Assembly (NCBI GenBank): GCA_019188255.1
Contig: JAETXT010000011.1
Coordinates: 496,001 to 560,000 of the forward strand
Reading direction: 5' to 3'
DNA from: Verticillium longisporum
Taxonomy: Eukaryota; Ascomycota; Sordariomycetes; Glomerellales; Plectosphaerellaceae
Length of the DNA: 64,000 nucleotides
Part shown: positions 31,199-42,425 of the stretch, in pieces
How positions within the stretch are numbered: the first letter of the stretch is position 1
Layout of the letters: each line of letters begins with the position of its first letter
Made by a program: the position numbers and the translations under genes
Notes under the pieces: model-generated
Told to the model about the DNA's origin: nothing
The model's database searches: none
What the model saw: only the letters and a program-made list of their open reading frames with translations

Positions 31199-33406
31199 TT
31201 AGGCACTGTCCTCTCCTACCAGAGCACCAAAGCCCTCGATCAGACACCACTGTTTGGCGTGGCCCTTGGTGTCATCCTCACGAGCAACTTCCTCCAACTT
31301 GACTTCCTCTAGTCCGGTGACACCCAAAAGTCTCATATAGACTGGAAGAATGTTGATCAGGCGAATTCTCCTCCTACCAGCTGCTTGCTTCTTGTCGTCC
31401 TCAGTCTCGCTGAGGCCCTCGGTCAAGGGAGCAACAACCTTGACCCAATGATGAGAAGCAATGCGACACCTTTCTTCGAGCGTCATCATATCAAGCTCAT
31501 CGTCACAAGGAACATCTGAGAGGTGATTCAGAGTCTCTTCATCCAGAAAGATGAAGAATTTGCTGCGCAGGTTTGGATGATTATCGCGCGCCATAGCTCC
31601 AGACTCGCGATAGAATATGCGTGCCTGTTCGACATCACCTCCATCGAGCACGGTCTGGTCTTCGATTAAGGTGTTGTGAAACCGGTATTTGAACTCTTCG
31701 CTTAGGATCTGGTCCGTCTTCAGAAATCTTGGCGGACCTCGCAGCCGGACCTCGCGGGCGGCTTCTTGCCAGTGAGTCTCGAGGGTCTGCTGGTCCACTT
31801 CTGTTTCGCGAACCAACCTTCGTCGGGCTGCAGGCACATTCTCACCAGGAGAATCCAGGTGTGGCGCTTCTTCGTCATGGTCAACCGAGACGAGTGTCAG
31901 CCGGCGAATGGCCGCAACGGCACGTTTGAAGCGCGCATCATCGCCCTCTCTATACGTGGCACGCACGATGGTCGAGCCCCAGCAGTTTTGTGGCTTGCAG
32001 TTTGCACAGTAAACGAGACTGTCGTTGATTGTTGCAAAATATTGCCGAATCCTTCGGCCTGGCTTCAAAGGGCCTGTCTTTTCCCCATGCGGCTGCAGTA
32101 GATGGCGAAAGACAGCAAAGGACGACTCGGGAGCAGGCGGTCTGGCCAGGTCGGCCTCCGTCCTTTTCCTGGTGCGGTTCTCTCTCCAGATGCGAAGATC
32201 CTCAAGAAACGCTGGCGTGTCAGGCCTGTATGGCTGTTGCGGGATGGTTTCCCTCTCCTTGTAGCCGTAAAGCTCAGTGAGCCAGCCGTGAATCATAGGC
32301 GGCGTCTCGCATGATATGCCCGAGATGAAACACCAAGCCTTCGTCTCGTCCTGAGGGTTCGCATACCGGGTGCAGTCGGCTCCTTCATTGGGAATTTCGT
32401 CGAACGAGTAGTCCCCCGAAGCCAGATAAAGCGATAGGAGGCAGAGGAGACGGATGCGCCTCTGTCGGTTCCTACGTCCCTGGCTGTCCTCGACTTCCAG
32501 GAACGCCCCCCTGTCTTCATCACCGCTCTCATCGTCCTCGTTTTCCGGGGCCATCGGCTCCACGATCTTGACCCAGTGATTCCATGCGATGCGGCAGCGC
32601 TCATCGATGGTCATCCTAGCCAGTGCCTGATCGTCAGGAGCGCTGGCTAGGTGGTCAATTGTCTCATCGTCAAGGTACATGAAGAAAGCCGAGCGGGCGC
32701 CCGACTCGCGCTCCTCCCAGCCATTGGCCTGAAAGTACTCCTCGGCCTTTTCAGGCTCTGCATGATTGAGCAGGTCCTTGTCCTGGATGACCGTGGTATG
32801 GAAACGGTACTTGAATTCCTCGCTGACAACCTGGTCCGTTGTGAGTGCCTCTGTCGGGTCAGACTGCCGGGCTTGCACGTCGTTGACAAGCTTCAACCAG
32901 TTCATCTCGTTGGTTCTGTCAGCCAACACGCGACCTTCATCGAGCCCCTCCTCAGACTCTGCCGCGAGTTTCGCCCGCTTGACGCCAGGCGAAGCCTCTT
33001 CACCCTGAGGTAGGGACTCGTCATAGTCGACAGTGACGAGAGCCAGACGGCGGATAGCGGCCACGGCGCGCTCGAATTCCTCGTCGTCTTCGTACGAGGC
33101 ACGCACGACCGTCGAGCCCCAGCAGTTCTGCGGCGCGCATCCAGAGCAGCGACAAGCGCGTTCGTCCAGGGTGCGACAGACGCTGTAGATTTGACGGCGG
33201 GGGTTTCCGGGGCCGGGGCCACTCCAGTGAGCAGCGGGCGCGTGGTGCAAGACGCGAAAAGACGAGCCGTATTTGAGGGGCAAGCGGCACCGTAGCGCAC
33301 CACGCAACGGCTGCCCATACAAGTCGCGCGGTATGTCGACCGGCTCTCTGGAGTTGTCGAATTCGGTGGTATACATATCGTGGCGGGCTGCATCTCTCTC
33401 GGTCAT
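31199..33406 (-). CDS. protein with two copies of an unrecognised Cys domain
   Basis: A single frame of 735 aa from ATG 33406 consists of two diverged copies of a ~300-residue unit. Each opens with SSFxVxxH (copy A ~49, copy B ~429) and continues through CxxC followed by PQNCWGST (A ~90, B ~470), a helix RAVAAIRRL, then a strand ending VDYDE or VDHDE, TDQ(V/I)(L/V)SEEFKYRFH, FxxxLD(D/E)ET(I/L)(D/N)HL, (I/L)ERC-type helices with HWVK(I/V)V, and ends with WC(F/L)I(S/E)G. Linkers are acidic. No signal peptide or membrane segment is seen, so it is probably intracellular. The CxxC plus Cys/Trp motif could bind zinc or a nucleic acid, but this is only a guess. I do not recognise the family. The frame is open for about 36 codons upstream of the ATG, with coding-like sequence and no Met, so an upstream exon may exist. 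Confidence 0.75.
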   Translation of the reverse strand: MTERDAARHDMYTTEFDNSREPVDIPRDLYGQPLRGALRCRLPLKYGSSFRVLHHAPAAHWSGPGPGNPRRQIYSVCRTLDERACRCSGCAPQNCWGSTVVRASYEDDEEFERAVAAIRRLALVTVDYDESLPQGEEASPGVKRAKLAAESEEGLDEGRVLADRTNEMNWLKLVNDVQARQSDPTEALTTDQVVSEEFKYRFHTTVIQDKDLLNHAEPEKAEEYFQANGWEERESGARSAFFMYLDDETIDHLASAPDDQALARMTIDERCRIAWNHWVKIVEPMAPENEDDESGDEDRGAFLEVEDSQGRRNRQRRIRLLCLLSLYLASGDYSFDEIPNEGADCTRYANPQDETKAWCFISGISCETPPMIHGWLTELYGYKERETIPQQPYRPDTPAFLEDLRIWRENRTRKRTEADLARPPAPESSFAVFRHLLQPHGEKTGPLKPGRRIRQYFATINDSLVYCANCKPQNCWGSTIVRATYREGDDARFKRAVAAIRRLTLVSVDHDEEAPHLDSPGENVPAARRRLVRETEVDQQTLETHWQEAAREVRLRGPPRFLKTDQILSEEFKYRFHNTLIEDQTVLDGGDVEQARIFYRESGAMARDNHPNLRSKFFIFLDEETLNHLSDVPCDDELDMMTLEERCRIASHHWVKVVAPLTEGLSETEDDKKQAAGRRRIRLINILPVYMRLLGVTGLEEVKLEEVAREDDTKGHAKQWCLIEGFGALVGEDSA

Positions 33407-34002
33407 GATTTCGTCGGCAACAAGCCTGAGCAATGCCTGTGCGATGGTGCTATGTTCGGGTTTGAGGAAACGTTGCAGATAACGAGCGGCTGCCAGCCCT
33501 CGCGCTACGTCGGTTCAAAAACAAGACCAGAGTCAAGGGCATGGATTGGTCAACTTGCTGATTATGTCAAGCGAGCTTGGCGGAATTGCTTGCCTCTTGC
33601 GAGGAGCAAAGCTGCGGGTGAGTTGAATTGATGTTCATCCGCTACGGTAAACTCTCTATACACGGATTGCCAGCCAGGAACACCAGCATGATATCTGGTA
33701 CTAGGCAACTGCTTGGTGCGCTACAGTGTATGTGGCCGATTTTCGTTTCGTGGGTAAGTGTTACATTAGCGATATCCTCCTGTGCAGGTTGAACAGGACT
33801 ATCTATAATCGGTGATGGTGGCCTAAGACCAGCAAGTTAAAGCAAGTACCTGTTCACACAACTATGAATATAAAACGAGTGCGCCGTAATTTCATGATGG
33901 CTTTGATGGATACCACATCAACGTATATTTGCCTGTTGTTCTCCCCTACGCTGGACATTTAGTGACCTCCGCCCAAGAGCAAAGCGATCAGTCGGAGATT
34001 GA
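33407..34002. other. intergenic
   Basis: Upstream of the duplicated-domain gene; its right edge is the 3' flank of the arylsulfotransferase gene. Positions ~33410-33520 may belong to an upstream coding exon of the former. Confidence 0.45.
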
Positions 34003-35715
34003 TCATAGTTCTTCAGCCACCGGGAACACTTGGCTTGACTGTCCCTCTGACAGCGGCCGTTTTCCAAATGTAACAGCGACAGACCCGCTGCGTGCCAGGA
34101 CATGTTCGTTCTTATCAACGGCCTCGGCAAAGATCCTGTAGCCTTCCTCTGAAGAGGGCCTCTTCACTTTGATATGCGTCTCGAATCCGTGACGATTGGA
34201 GTCTCCCAAGAAGCGCTTACGCGCAACGTCTCCCCTGAGCTCCTCTGCATAGAACCGCCAAAGTGTAGTCTCGGTGTCACCATTCCAGGAAACATAGATA
34301 TCCACCTCCTCGGAAGCCTCGCTTCCCAGGGCTACGACTGCTGGTTCTTCGATAGGCCTCCCGGTCCAGGGAAGCTTGAAACCACGGTAGCTTTGCACAC
34401 TGTTGCCTCCCGGTTCTGAATCGAGATACGCATGAAACAGAACGGTACCATTAGCAGCAAACTCCGTGATAGCACCTGCCTGCCCCCAGTTGACGAAAAT
34501 GTTGCTGTTGGGCAAGACTTGCGTGTTGCCCTGCGTCTGAGCCGAAAGCTGGTCTGGTGCCGGATACGTAGCTGCTGCCTTGACAGTCCCATCTGTGTGG
34601 TTAAGCTGCAGGATGCGGCCCCGTGAGAAGGGGTTGATCTTGATTGTCGGTGAGTGAGCCGAGTTGTCGAAGAGGGATAGATATTCAATTGCCCCATCAG
34701 AGGATCGGTTCAAGAATCTGGCGTCATGCTGATAGGCGAAGCGAGCGGCAGGGGCAATCTCGAAAGACGAGCCGCCATGTAGGCCGCCAAGTTGCCAGAT
34801 GACTTTGCCTGTAGCACCGCTGACCTTGAAAAGAGCTGCATAGTTGCGTGCTGAGATAAGGTAGTTTCCTTCGTTGTCCTTGTCGACACTGTTTAGGTGG
34901 AAGTAGTCCCAGGCGTCGGATGAACTGCGCCCACTCCCGATAGCCCTGTCCAGGTGGTCTACGGGAAAGGCGCTGTCTTGATTCGAAGTCAGTGGAAGAT
35001 ATTGAATTTCATGGGAAATTCTTGATACGAACACATAGGGTCTACATGGTCGAGGGCTTCCCATTCGAAGAGCACCTGACCTGTCTCAATATCCAGCTCT
35101 GTGTTCTTCCAGTCAGCATATCATCATAGTCGCCCGAAGTGACAAGAGCCTGCCTTGGAATCCTGAAGACACGATCCAGTCTTGGCCCTCCTTCCCACCC
35201 CAGCGAGAAAGATCGAAAGGTTTGGTGAAAGGCACCTCCACCAAAGCAGATTTGCCATTGATGACACGAAATTCGTGTCCAGAAATCAGCTGAGGTGATC
35301 TGGACTGCACTGATTTGACGGTCTCATACTTTTCGTTCAGAATGAGGTGATGGCCATGCATGATGCCAAGCTGGGCCGACATTTGCCCTTCGAACGCGCG
35401 AAGCACCTGGGACCCGTCCACAGTGTCGGGACGAAAGTTCGCGGCCCAGCCGGCAATGTGTCCAAGGCCTGACCACACGAGCTCTCCGTCGTCGCGATAA
35501 ATGTACGGTGCCGGTTGAATGGGACCATGACTGATCGGCGTGAAGCCTGGATATGGCACAACAAAGATGAGACCCTTCTCGACAAGGGCAGGGTCTGCTG
35601 AGACGGTGATATTGAGACGAGGTGGGGTGAGGTCTGGCCGTGATCGAAACTGCCAATCCCCAGACACACTAGGCGCCAGGGCAGCTGTCACAACAAGGAA
35701 ATCTTGGACTCTCAT
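34003..35715 (-). CDS. secreted arylsulfotransferase-family protein
   Basis: Exons 35715-35154, 35098-35029 and 34972-34003 encode 533 aa. The start MRVQDFLVVTAALAPSVSG is a signal peptide. The body resembles fungal arylsulfotransferase (ASST) beta-propeller proteins: GWAANFRP, HGHHLILNEKYETV, QELDIETGQVLFEWEALDHV, SSDAWDYFHLNSVDKD, YLISARNYAALFKV, IWQLGG and FAYQHDARFLN, with His residues in the positions typical of the family. Bacterial relatives transfer sulfate between phenols; the fungal substrate is not known. The first intron (35099-35153) begins with GC, not GT, has a CTGAC branch site and ends CAG; only this splice yields the conserved GFQELDIETG. The gene is divergent from a Zn2Cys6 regulator, with a 5S gene between them. 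Confidence 0.85.
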
Positions 35716-36006
35716 GGTCGCTTTACGTTATGCCGATAATGAGATACTGAGGAAAGCAGCATCCATTCGTTGAGCCTAAGACCTCATCCTACCTTAGATA
35801 GGTACCTTATGCAGTACTGTCAGCTTTATAATAACTCCGTCGGTGGATGGCGTCGAGATAAGATGCAATCACGCCATAAATGCCGATTCCGCGCAGAGGT
35901 CTTAGCCGCTGCCACGGGTACAGCGTGAATCACTCACATCAACCCCTTGAGCCATAGCACTTAGGTGAATTGCCTCTAATAGGAATCAAAAAGTTGAAAA
36001 TCAAAA

Positions 36007-36125
36007 ACATACAACATCAGGGATTCGCTGGTGGTCACCCACCCAACTACTAGTCCGACCCTTACTGGCTTATCTATGGGAGAGCGGACGGGATCCCGAG
36101 TTCTCCAGTAGGTATGGTCGTATGT
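36007..36125 (-). rRNA. 5S ribosomal RNA, copy 4
   Basis: 119 nt on the minus strand, identical to copies 1 and 3 by eye. The Pol III terminator appears on the plus strand as an A run (36003-36007) before the gene. It sits in the ~700-bp divergent spacer between the arylsulfotransferase and the Zn2Cys6 regulator genes, where it could interfere with or insulate their promoters. The remaining spacer on both sides (35716-36006 and 36126-36412) shows nothing further. Confidence 0.95.
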
Positions 36126-36412
36126 GAGAACTTGAGGGTATCCTAGCGTATATGTTCGCTGGGTTGCTGTGAAGAATCTGAGGTTTAGTGAGGCTCCAGC
36201 TGAAAGGAATGAAGCCGATTGCACCCCGCCATATGTGCTTACATAGCTCTTCCGACCCCGCCAAAGTTTCCCGCGGCCAACTGATGCTCGCTAAAGCCTC
36301 CGCGGGATACTCCAACGACATTCATCATTTTCGCCTTCTGTCACCACAAATCAATTGAATATCAACTACATGAAATCTTGTGTACACAGAGACTGTCATC
36401 CCGGTAAGTGAC

Positions 36413-38370
36413 ATGAGTTCTACTCGTTCATATCGATCTCACTCTCAGCCGGCTTGCACACAATGTCGCAGACGCAAGTCTCGATGTACTGTCAACAGCC
36501 GTTCCGCGGTATGTCTGATGTGTCAGGCCCACGCAACCAAGTGCGACTTCCCCGCGGCTTCGAAAGGGCATGCGAAATCCATAACAAAGGCCAAACAGGG
36601 ATCAAGACGATCTTTGCTATCAGTAAATCAAAATGCTACAAGGCTCAACAAAACTCCCCCAGAGCAGCAACTCAGTACGGGCATTGCGACAGACTACTGT
36701 TCACCCGAAACGCGCCATACCGTTGTCTCAGGACCGACTCATGCGGACATACCGATACCTCTCCATCAAGATGAGCTTGATGACAGCCCTCACATCGTTG
36801 GCCCGGCTGTCACCAGCGACAGTCACGTATTGGCCGATTACTTGAGTACTGTTCGCCATGGCTCGCGTTCAACGCCCATGGTTCGCCCCATGCTCGGCGG
36901 TGATGCTGAGCCTGTTATCTTCACCCGCGTTCAGCCACACCCATTGGGAATGACTGTTGACCCAACACCTCCATCACTGCAACTTCAGATGCTGGAAAAG
37001 CTGCTTGAACCGTGGACCGACAGATTAGTCGACTTGTAAGTGCTCAATTACCTCTTTCGGGAAGTCAAGCCAGCTAACGTGTTTCTAGGTATCTGTCAAA
37101 GGCCAACGTCTGTTTTCCTCTCCTAGATGAGGACTCTTTCCGTGACCAATACCGAAGCGCTAGAGACCGCATCTCTCCGGCCGTGCTGGCCTGCCTCTAC
37201 GCCAACAGCCTGACATACTGGAAGTTCGATCCAACACTATCACCTGAGCGATGTCCTGACCAACGCTTCGCCTGGAATCTGGCCTGCCAAGTTCTGTACT
37301 CCGAGCTGCGTCACTCACCAGGCATATCCAGCATTGCCGCCAGCTTGCTCAACGCCGGAGGACGGCCCACCACTTCAATGCTCGGCAACGGCGTTCAACT
37401 TGGAGCAGCTATCTCACTATCTCATTCACTGGGTCTCAACCGGAATCCACTGCCATGGCACATTCCGCAGTCCGAAAAGTTTCTTCGGATGAAGATTTGG
37501 TGGTGCCTCTTGATTCACGACAGATGGTCGAGCTTAGCCTACGGTACTCCTCCGCGCCTGCGCAGCGACCAGAGTGATGTCCCTTTACCTACCGTTGAAT
37601 ATCTAAGCGCGAATGGCCAAACTTCAACAAAAACTCAGGCTTCAGCTGTGTTTGTTGCCCTTGTAGGCCTGACTCAGCTGCTGGAGGTCTTCCTTGACAA
37701 CGTTTACCGGATCAAGCTCTCGCCCTCCGATCTTCCTGTGGATGACCTTGAAGCGCGGCTAGGTCATTGGGTAGACACTCTCAAAGGAGATACCAGGAAG
37801 GTTATTCTCCGAGGCACCCACTTGGACAGCCCTGGAGCTTCGAATCTGAGGCTAGCATATTTATCAACCAAATTGCTCCTCCGACGCATTGAACTGAATC
37901 ACGACAAGCAAGCAGCTGACGCTCAAGCGCCGAAGATCGACCGTCGCTATTCAGAAGTCCGCCACACTGCTGAAGAAATCGTTTCTCTCGTGCAGGAACT
38001 CGAGGACACCCAGCTCGGCGACTTTTGGTTGCCCGTCGCAGCTTTCACCTTCTCGCATACTGTCACCTTTCTGATTCGCTGTGCTCTCGAAACGGAGGAC
38101 GACCCCCTGAGCCTCTCTCAGAGTCCATCCTTGCATCTGGCGAAAGAACTCTTGGATGCGCTTCGTCAGCATCAAGATCGTCATGGGTGGGATCTTGCTG
38201 ATATCAGTCTTGCGCAGCACACGGAGGTTGTGGACAAGCTGTTAACACCTGATCCGGCTGACGAAGTGCTGCCGAGCACGTTTCTTGAGACGCAGCAGCA
38301 GCTCATGCCGGAGTTCCCGTTCATGGAGGACATGTTCTCGTACACAAATTTGGACTTCCTACAAAGTTAA
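36413..38370 (+). CDS. Zn2Cys6 fungal transcription factor
   Basis: A nuclear regulator of 634 aa, exons 36413-37035 and 37089-38370. The binuclear zinc cluster is at the N-terminus: Cys15, 18, 25, 34, 37 and 44 (CTQCRRRKSRC, then CLMCQAHATKC). A basic linker (KSITKAKQGSRRS) follows. Residues ~210-560 form the fungal_trans middle homology domain, with YLSKANVCFPLLDEDSFR at its start, then GNGVQLGAAISLSHSLGLN and RMKIWWCLLIHDRWSS, the usual landmark helices. The domain layout resembles amino-acid or xylanase/utilisation-type regulators, but the target pathway is not readable. The nearest divergent gene is the arylsulfotransferase. The ATG at 36413 is chosen as the first Met before the cluster; a GTAAGT just upstream (36404) may be a leader-intron donor. 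Confidence 0.9.
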
Positions 38371-38967
38371 GCTGGGTTTCGGACCACACAACTCGCGATC
38401 AGCCACTTCTTCCCATCAGCCAACAGCGTTCGGCTAAGCAGAAAGCTATTCAGCGAGCAGAAGAATTTCAAACCTGACTGCGGTTTTGCACAGTCGCACT
38501 GGGGCCTCTGTCACGATGCCAAGGCGTGCATACGCTTTTATTCGGCCTTTGCAGGGACGAACGTGCGCTAGGTGCGTTGGAGTTTATTAGAATCCCCGAT
38601 AGCTGCTTTCGTAAACGAGTAATCATGTTATTATCTCTCACCTTGAGCTCAAGGCTCCAGAGCTGACAACTGCCCATCTGCCACACGTTGTCTGCCACAG
38701 GTTGAACATAATGCAAAACTTGGCCCTGAACACCACAATACTGGACCTAACTGCTGCAGGCATGCTATTGGGGATAAGGTCACCATACTGAACTCGTGGC
38801 CTTCTCCGAATGACTTGGAGACGGGTCACGATGATGACACTCGCCTCTCAGCAGAGCGGACTAGCGACGCCTGGCCCTGGGGCGGAACCTTCTATCATTC
38901 AGTGAGAGCAATCGTCTTGTGGCCAGCATGCGCAGCTGTCATGAGTTTGCACAACACCGCTCCAAGC
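38371..38967. other. intergenic
   Basis: 3' flank of the regulator gene and upstream flank of the 5S gene. Nothing else is seen. Confidence 0.5.
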
Positions 38968-39086
38968 ACATACGACCATACCTACTGGAAAACTCGGGAT
39001 CCCGTCCGCTCTCCCATAGATAAGCCAGTAAGGGTCGGACTAGTAGTTGGGTGGGTGACCACCAGCGAATCCCTGATGTTGTATGT
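38968..39086 (+). rRNA. 5S ribosomal RNA, copy 5
   Basis: 119 nt, differing from copy 1 only at GGAGAAC, which is GGAAAAC here (as in copy 2). It is followed by TTTTTGACATTTTTG, a Pol III terminator. Like copies 2 and 3, it is preceded directly by the short string CAAGC, but longer flanks are unrelated, so the copies are not part of a larger repeat. Confidence 0.95.
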
Positions 39087-39769
39087 TTTTGACATTTTTG
39101 CTATTTCTGAATTTTCTCTTGGTGTTGGTGGGGATTCAATATGTAGACGTCTGGCTGTGTCTGGGATTTATTATTGGTGCTAATTGTTTGCGGCTTAGTC
39201 AGTTATGCAGAGCGTTGCAGTACTATCGCTCAGGGACCTTGCATTATTAGTCGGAAAGCCGCAAACCTGCAGCACGTTACATCGTTGTTGTCGGTCGTCA
39301 GCGGGGATCTAAACGGTACATCTTTTTGCTGAGTGCTCAGGCCGTCTGCGTCTGAATCCGTAGCAGCCGCAATCGACAGAACACCGTTGATAGAGGAAAC
39401 GGGAGAGTGAGTAGCCGGGCGACTTTCGAGTGTCTGGAAATCAGTGCACAGAAATTGTTTGGTAGCGCCAATGCAGCAAGACGTAGGTACCTTACCGTGC
39501 TAGGTAGCTTGATCAACGCTTCGTGAACATCATGTTCTTGGTCCATGTTGTGGTTAGGCGCCAGCTTTTGGCTTAGTCATTGAACGCGTCGCGACTGCCT
39601 CGCCCAAGATCCAGTCTTGCATCACCACCACTTTAGATTAACCACGACACCGTCGATGGTACTTGGGCAGCGTTCTTTTCTTCAATACCCAGCAAACGAT
39701 GAGACGGGGAAACGGATAGCTGAATTGGTCCCGGAGATCCCGATGTAACCTGGCCGTCTCATCACAACC
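39087..39769. other. intergenic, RAD9 promoter side
   Basis: No gene is supported. The region between the 5S gene and RAD9 holds the RAD9 promoter. Confidence 0.5.
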
Positions 39770-41268
39770 ATGCCTCTCCTTGCGTTCACGCTCAGCGAGG
39801 ACGCCGTTTCGGCCCTCCGCGACGCTCTCATCTGCCTCAACAAGTTCAGCGATGACGTGTCTTTCGAAGCGCAGAAGGACAAATTCGTCCTGACGGCTCT
39901 GAACTCTTCAAAGTCTGCATACGCCTGCTTCACCTTTTCCACCGACCGTTTCTGCTCCCGGTACGCCTTCGACGGTCGCGATAAGTTCTACTGCACGCTC
40001 TACACGCGAGCTCTCATCTCGATATTCCGCAGCCGCGCATCCGGTGATCTGCAGCGCGGCATCGCCAGCGGCGCCGACAGGTCCGACGGTCGGGACGGTG
40101 CCATTGACCGCTGCGAGGTGTCGGTCGAGGATGGGCCTGGCGTGCAGGTGAGCCGGTTCGTTGCCAAGCTCATCTTCCGCAACGGGCTGGCGTCAACACA
40201 TCGGCTGCCCTTTGAGGTGGCTGTGCCCGTGCATGCCAAGTTCAGCCGGGAGGAAGCCGGCAACCACTGGACCATCCCGTCGAGGACGTTGCGACAGCTG
40301 ATGGAGCACTTTGGGCCTGGTGTGGAGTTGCTGGACATCTGCTCGGATGGCGAGCATGTCAAGTTCACGTGCTTTACCGAGAAGACTGTGAATGGAGACG
40401 GCATGTCAGCTCTTTGCTCGCTGCAATGATTGATGCTAACGACTCGCAGAGGTCCTGAAGAAACCGCTTCACACGTCCATTGCCATTGAGATTGACGAGT
40501 TCGAAGACATTGAAGTCGAAGACAAGCTCCGAATCGTCATGAACGTCCGCGACTTCCGCGCCATCATCCAGCACGCCGGCATCGCTGGCACCAATCTATC
40601 CGCCCGCTACTCGACCCCCGCCCGACCCATCCAGGTGACGTACCCGGGCGACGGCATCGCCTGCGAGTTTCTTCTCATGACGGTGGGCGAGCGCGGCGGC
40701 AACCCGGCGCAGAAGACGCGCAAGGGCAGCAAGGCCGTCAACGGAGCCAGGCAACGGCAGCAGCTGGAGCCCACGTCGAGGAGGGCAAGCGCTGCGCCGT
40801 CGCAGGCGTCTGAGAGGCAGCCCGACGTAGAGGACCAGGCGCCCCCCAAGGTCAGCAGCGGGATGCCACCTCCGCCTCAACCCTCCATGCCGTCCGGCAG
40901 GGCTACTGCGGCGAGAACGTCGGCATTTGACCTGAGGCCTTCGCAGCGACCTCCTCCGACGTCTACGATGCGCTCTGAGGGGCTCTTTGTCGAGGACGAT
41001 CGGTGGGAGCCTGTCAATGACGACGAGGAGGAAGAAGAGAATGCGAGGTTGGAGTGGGATCATAGTGCTCAGCCTGTAAGTTGCCGCATCACTCCGTCAC
41101 TTCTCAATGCTTACATTATTACAGGAGAACACTGGCCCGCACATCAACCAAGCTGCCGCCGAGAACAGCAACGATGTGAACCCGACTCCAGCCAGTAGCT
41201 ACGGCTTTGAGCCAACGCAGAGGTTGTCCGACGTGGAGAGGCTGGGGTTGTTTTACAGAGGGAGCTGA
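39770..41268 (+). CDS. RAD9: DNA-damage checkpoint clamp subunit Rad9
   Basis: The Rad9 subunit of the 9-1-1 (Rad9-Rad1-Hus1) ring, a PCNA-like clamp loaded at damaged DNA to activate the ATR kinase. Exons 39770-40400, 40450-41075 and 41125-41268 encode 466 aa. The first ~290 residues are the two clamp domains (MPLLAFTLSEDAVSALRDAL, KFVLTALNSSKSAYACF, SDRF-like FSTDRFCSRY, KKPLHTSIAIEIDEFEDIEV). The rest is a flexible, Ser/Pro/Arg-rich tail, the usual site of phosphorylation, ending in RLGLFYRGS. Intron 1 (40401-40449) starts with GC (GCATGT), contains GCTAAC as branch site and ends CAG; the frame and the conserved KPLHTS block require it. The gene is convergent with the RCC1-repeat gene, 59 bp away. 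Confidence 0.92.
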
Positions 41269-41327
41269 ACGAAAAGCACATGACGTGATGCCATTTTTGT
41301 TCAATTTTGATCGTGCCCCAGTTGGGC

Positions 41328-42425
41328 TCATCCGGTGGTAATGTCAACCCAGCTAGTAGCGCACCCAGCGCCGATGCCTGTAATTTGAGACCCTGGGGGA
41401 ATGAATCGCGACGATGCAATAACATTCCACCGTCCCTTGACGTCGTTGTTCTCAACTTGTGGTCCGCAATTTCCGTGCTCACCCCATCCCCAGGCTAGAA
41501 CGTCACCCTCTTCTGACATGGCGACAACGTGTTCGCTTCCGATGGCTACCCTGGCCAGTTTGGGAAGGTTGGGCGGAGCCAGCTGGCCGTGATCATCGCG
41601 ACCCCAGCACAAAAGTGTTCCGTCTTGCTTCAACACGTAAATGCCACCCCAGCTCGCTCCAACGTCTTTCCACCCGAGAACGGATGACGGGGCCGACGAT
41701 CGAGTATTCCACTTGTCGGAGCCCAACACCGCAAGACGTCCTGTCTCGTTGTCTCCAAAGAGACAAGTGAACTCCCGCCCGCAGACGGCCCGGGTAACCT
41801 TGAAATCGAGACCTTCAATCCTTCTCGGCTGGTGAAGCACGCCTTCGGGGTTTCCCGTCTGACCTTTCCGTCCGTTCCCCCAGCCATAAGCATCGCCATT
41901 GCTCAGAACAGCTACGACGTGGCCCATGCAAGCCGCGAGATCTACAATCTCGGTTCCCGCGGGCGGAAACTCCTTAAATAACGTCCCTGATGGTGATCGA
42001 ACCAGCAGTTCTCCTTGCCCTAGCTCTCCCTTTGCGCCGGACCCGAAACTCCAGAGCTGCGTCACCTTACCGTCTGCATCTCTCCTGGCGACGAATGAGG
42101 CTTCCCAGGTTGCTGTCACGAGAGCCACGTCCCTCACGCCTGTCGAAGGGCCATCTTTGCTAAGACGCACTGGCTGGAAGACGGGTTCTGTGGCTGTAGC
42201 CTCGGCTGTGAGACCGCAAGCGCCTGGCGTGGGATCCCCGCTCCAGTAAAGGTGGCCGTCTCCTGTGAGGAGCAAAGTGTGATTTCCGCCAGCAGCGATG
42301 CGGGTGATGGGAGATGAAGGCTGATCAGGATGGAACAAGACCTGCTTGGGCACCGAGACGTCTTCCTTGTGGGCAAGGCCGAGCTGACCAGAGCCGTTGG
42401 AGCCGATGGCGAAGAGGACGGACAT
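41328..42425 (-). CDS. RCC1-repeat protein, Ats1/Kti13-like
   Basis: A 365-aa beta-propeller made of RCC1 repeats, each with a GxGxxGQLG-type turn: FAIGSNGSGQLGLAH, SFGSGAKGELGQGE, AYGWGNGRKGQTGNPEG, LCWGRDDHGQLAPP, AWGWGEHGNCGPQ. Size, the start (MSVLFAIGSNGSGQLGL) and repeat number fit yeast Ats1/Kti13, a partner of Kti11 in tRNA wobble-uridine modification and diphthamide synthesis, better than the nuclear exchange factor RCC1, which is larger and has an N-terminal basic tail. The same frame remains open for 273 codons upstream of this ATG, but that stretch lies antisense to TYR1 and its leader and lacks RCC1 sequence, so ATG 42425 is preferred. It is divergent from TYR1. Confidence 0.8.
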   Translation of the reverse strand: MSVLFAIGSNGSGQLGLAHKEDVSVPKQVLFHPDQPSSPITRIAAGGNHTLLLTGDGHLYWSGDPTPGACGLTAEATATEPVFQPVRLSKDGPSTGVRDVALVTATWEASFVARRDADGKVTQLWSFGSGAKGELGQGELLVRSPSGTLFKEFPPAGTEIVDLAACMGHVVAVLSNGDAYGWGNGRKGQTGNPEGVLHQPRRIEGLDFKVTRAVCGREFTCLFGDNETGRLAVLGSDKWNTRSSAPSSVLGWKDVGASWGGIYVLKQDGTLLCWGRDDHGQLAPPNLPKLARVAIGSEHVVAMSEEGDVLAWGWGEHGNCGPQVENNDVKGRWNVIASSRFIPPGSQITGIGAGCATSWVDITTG

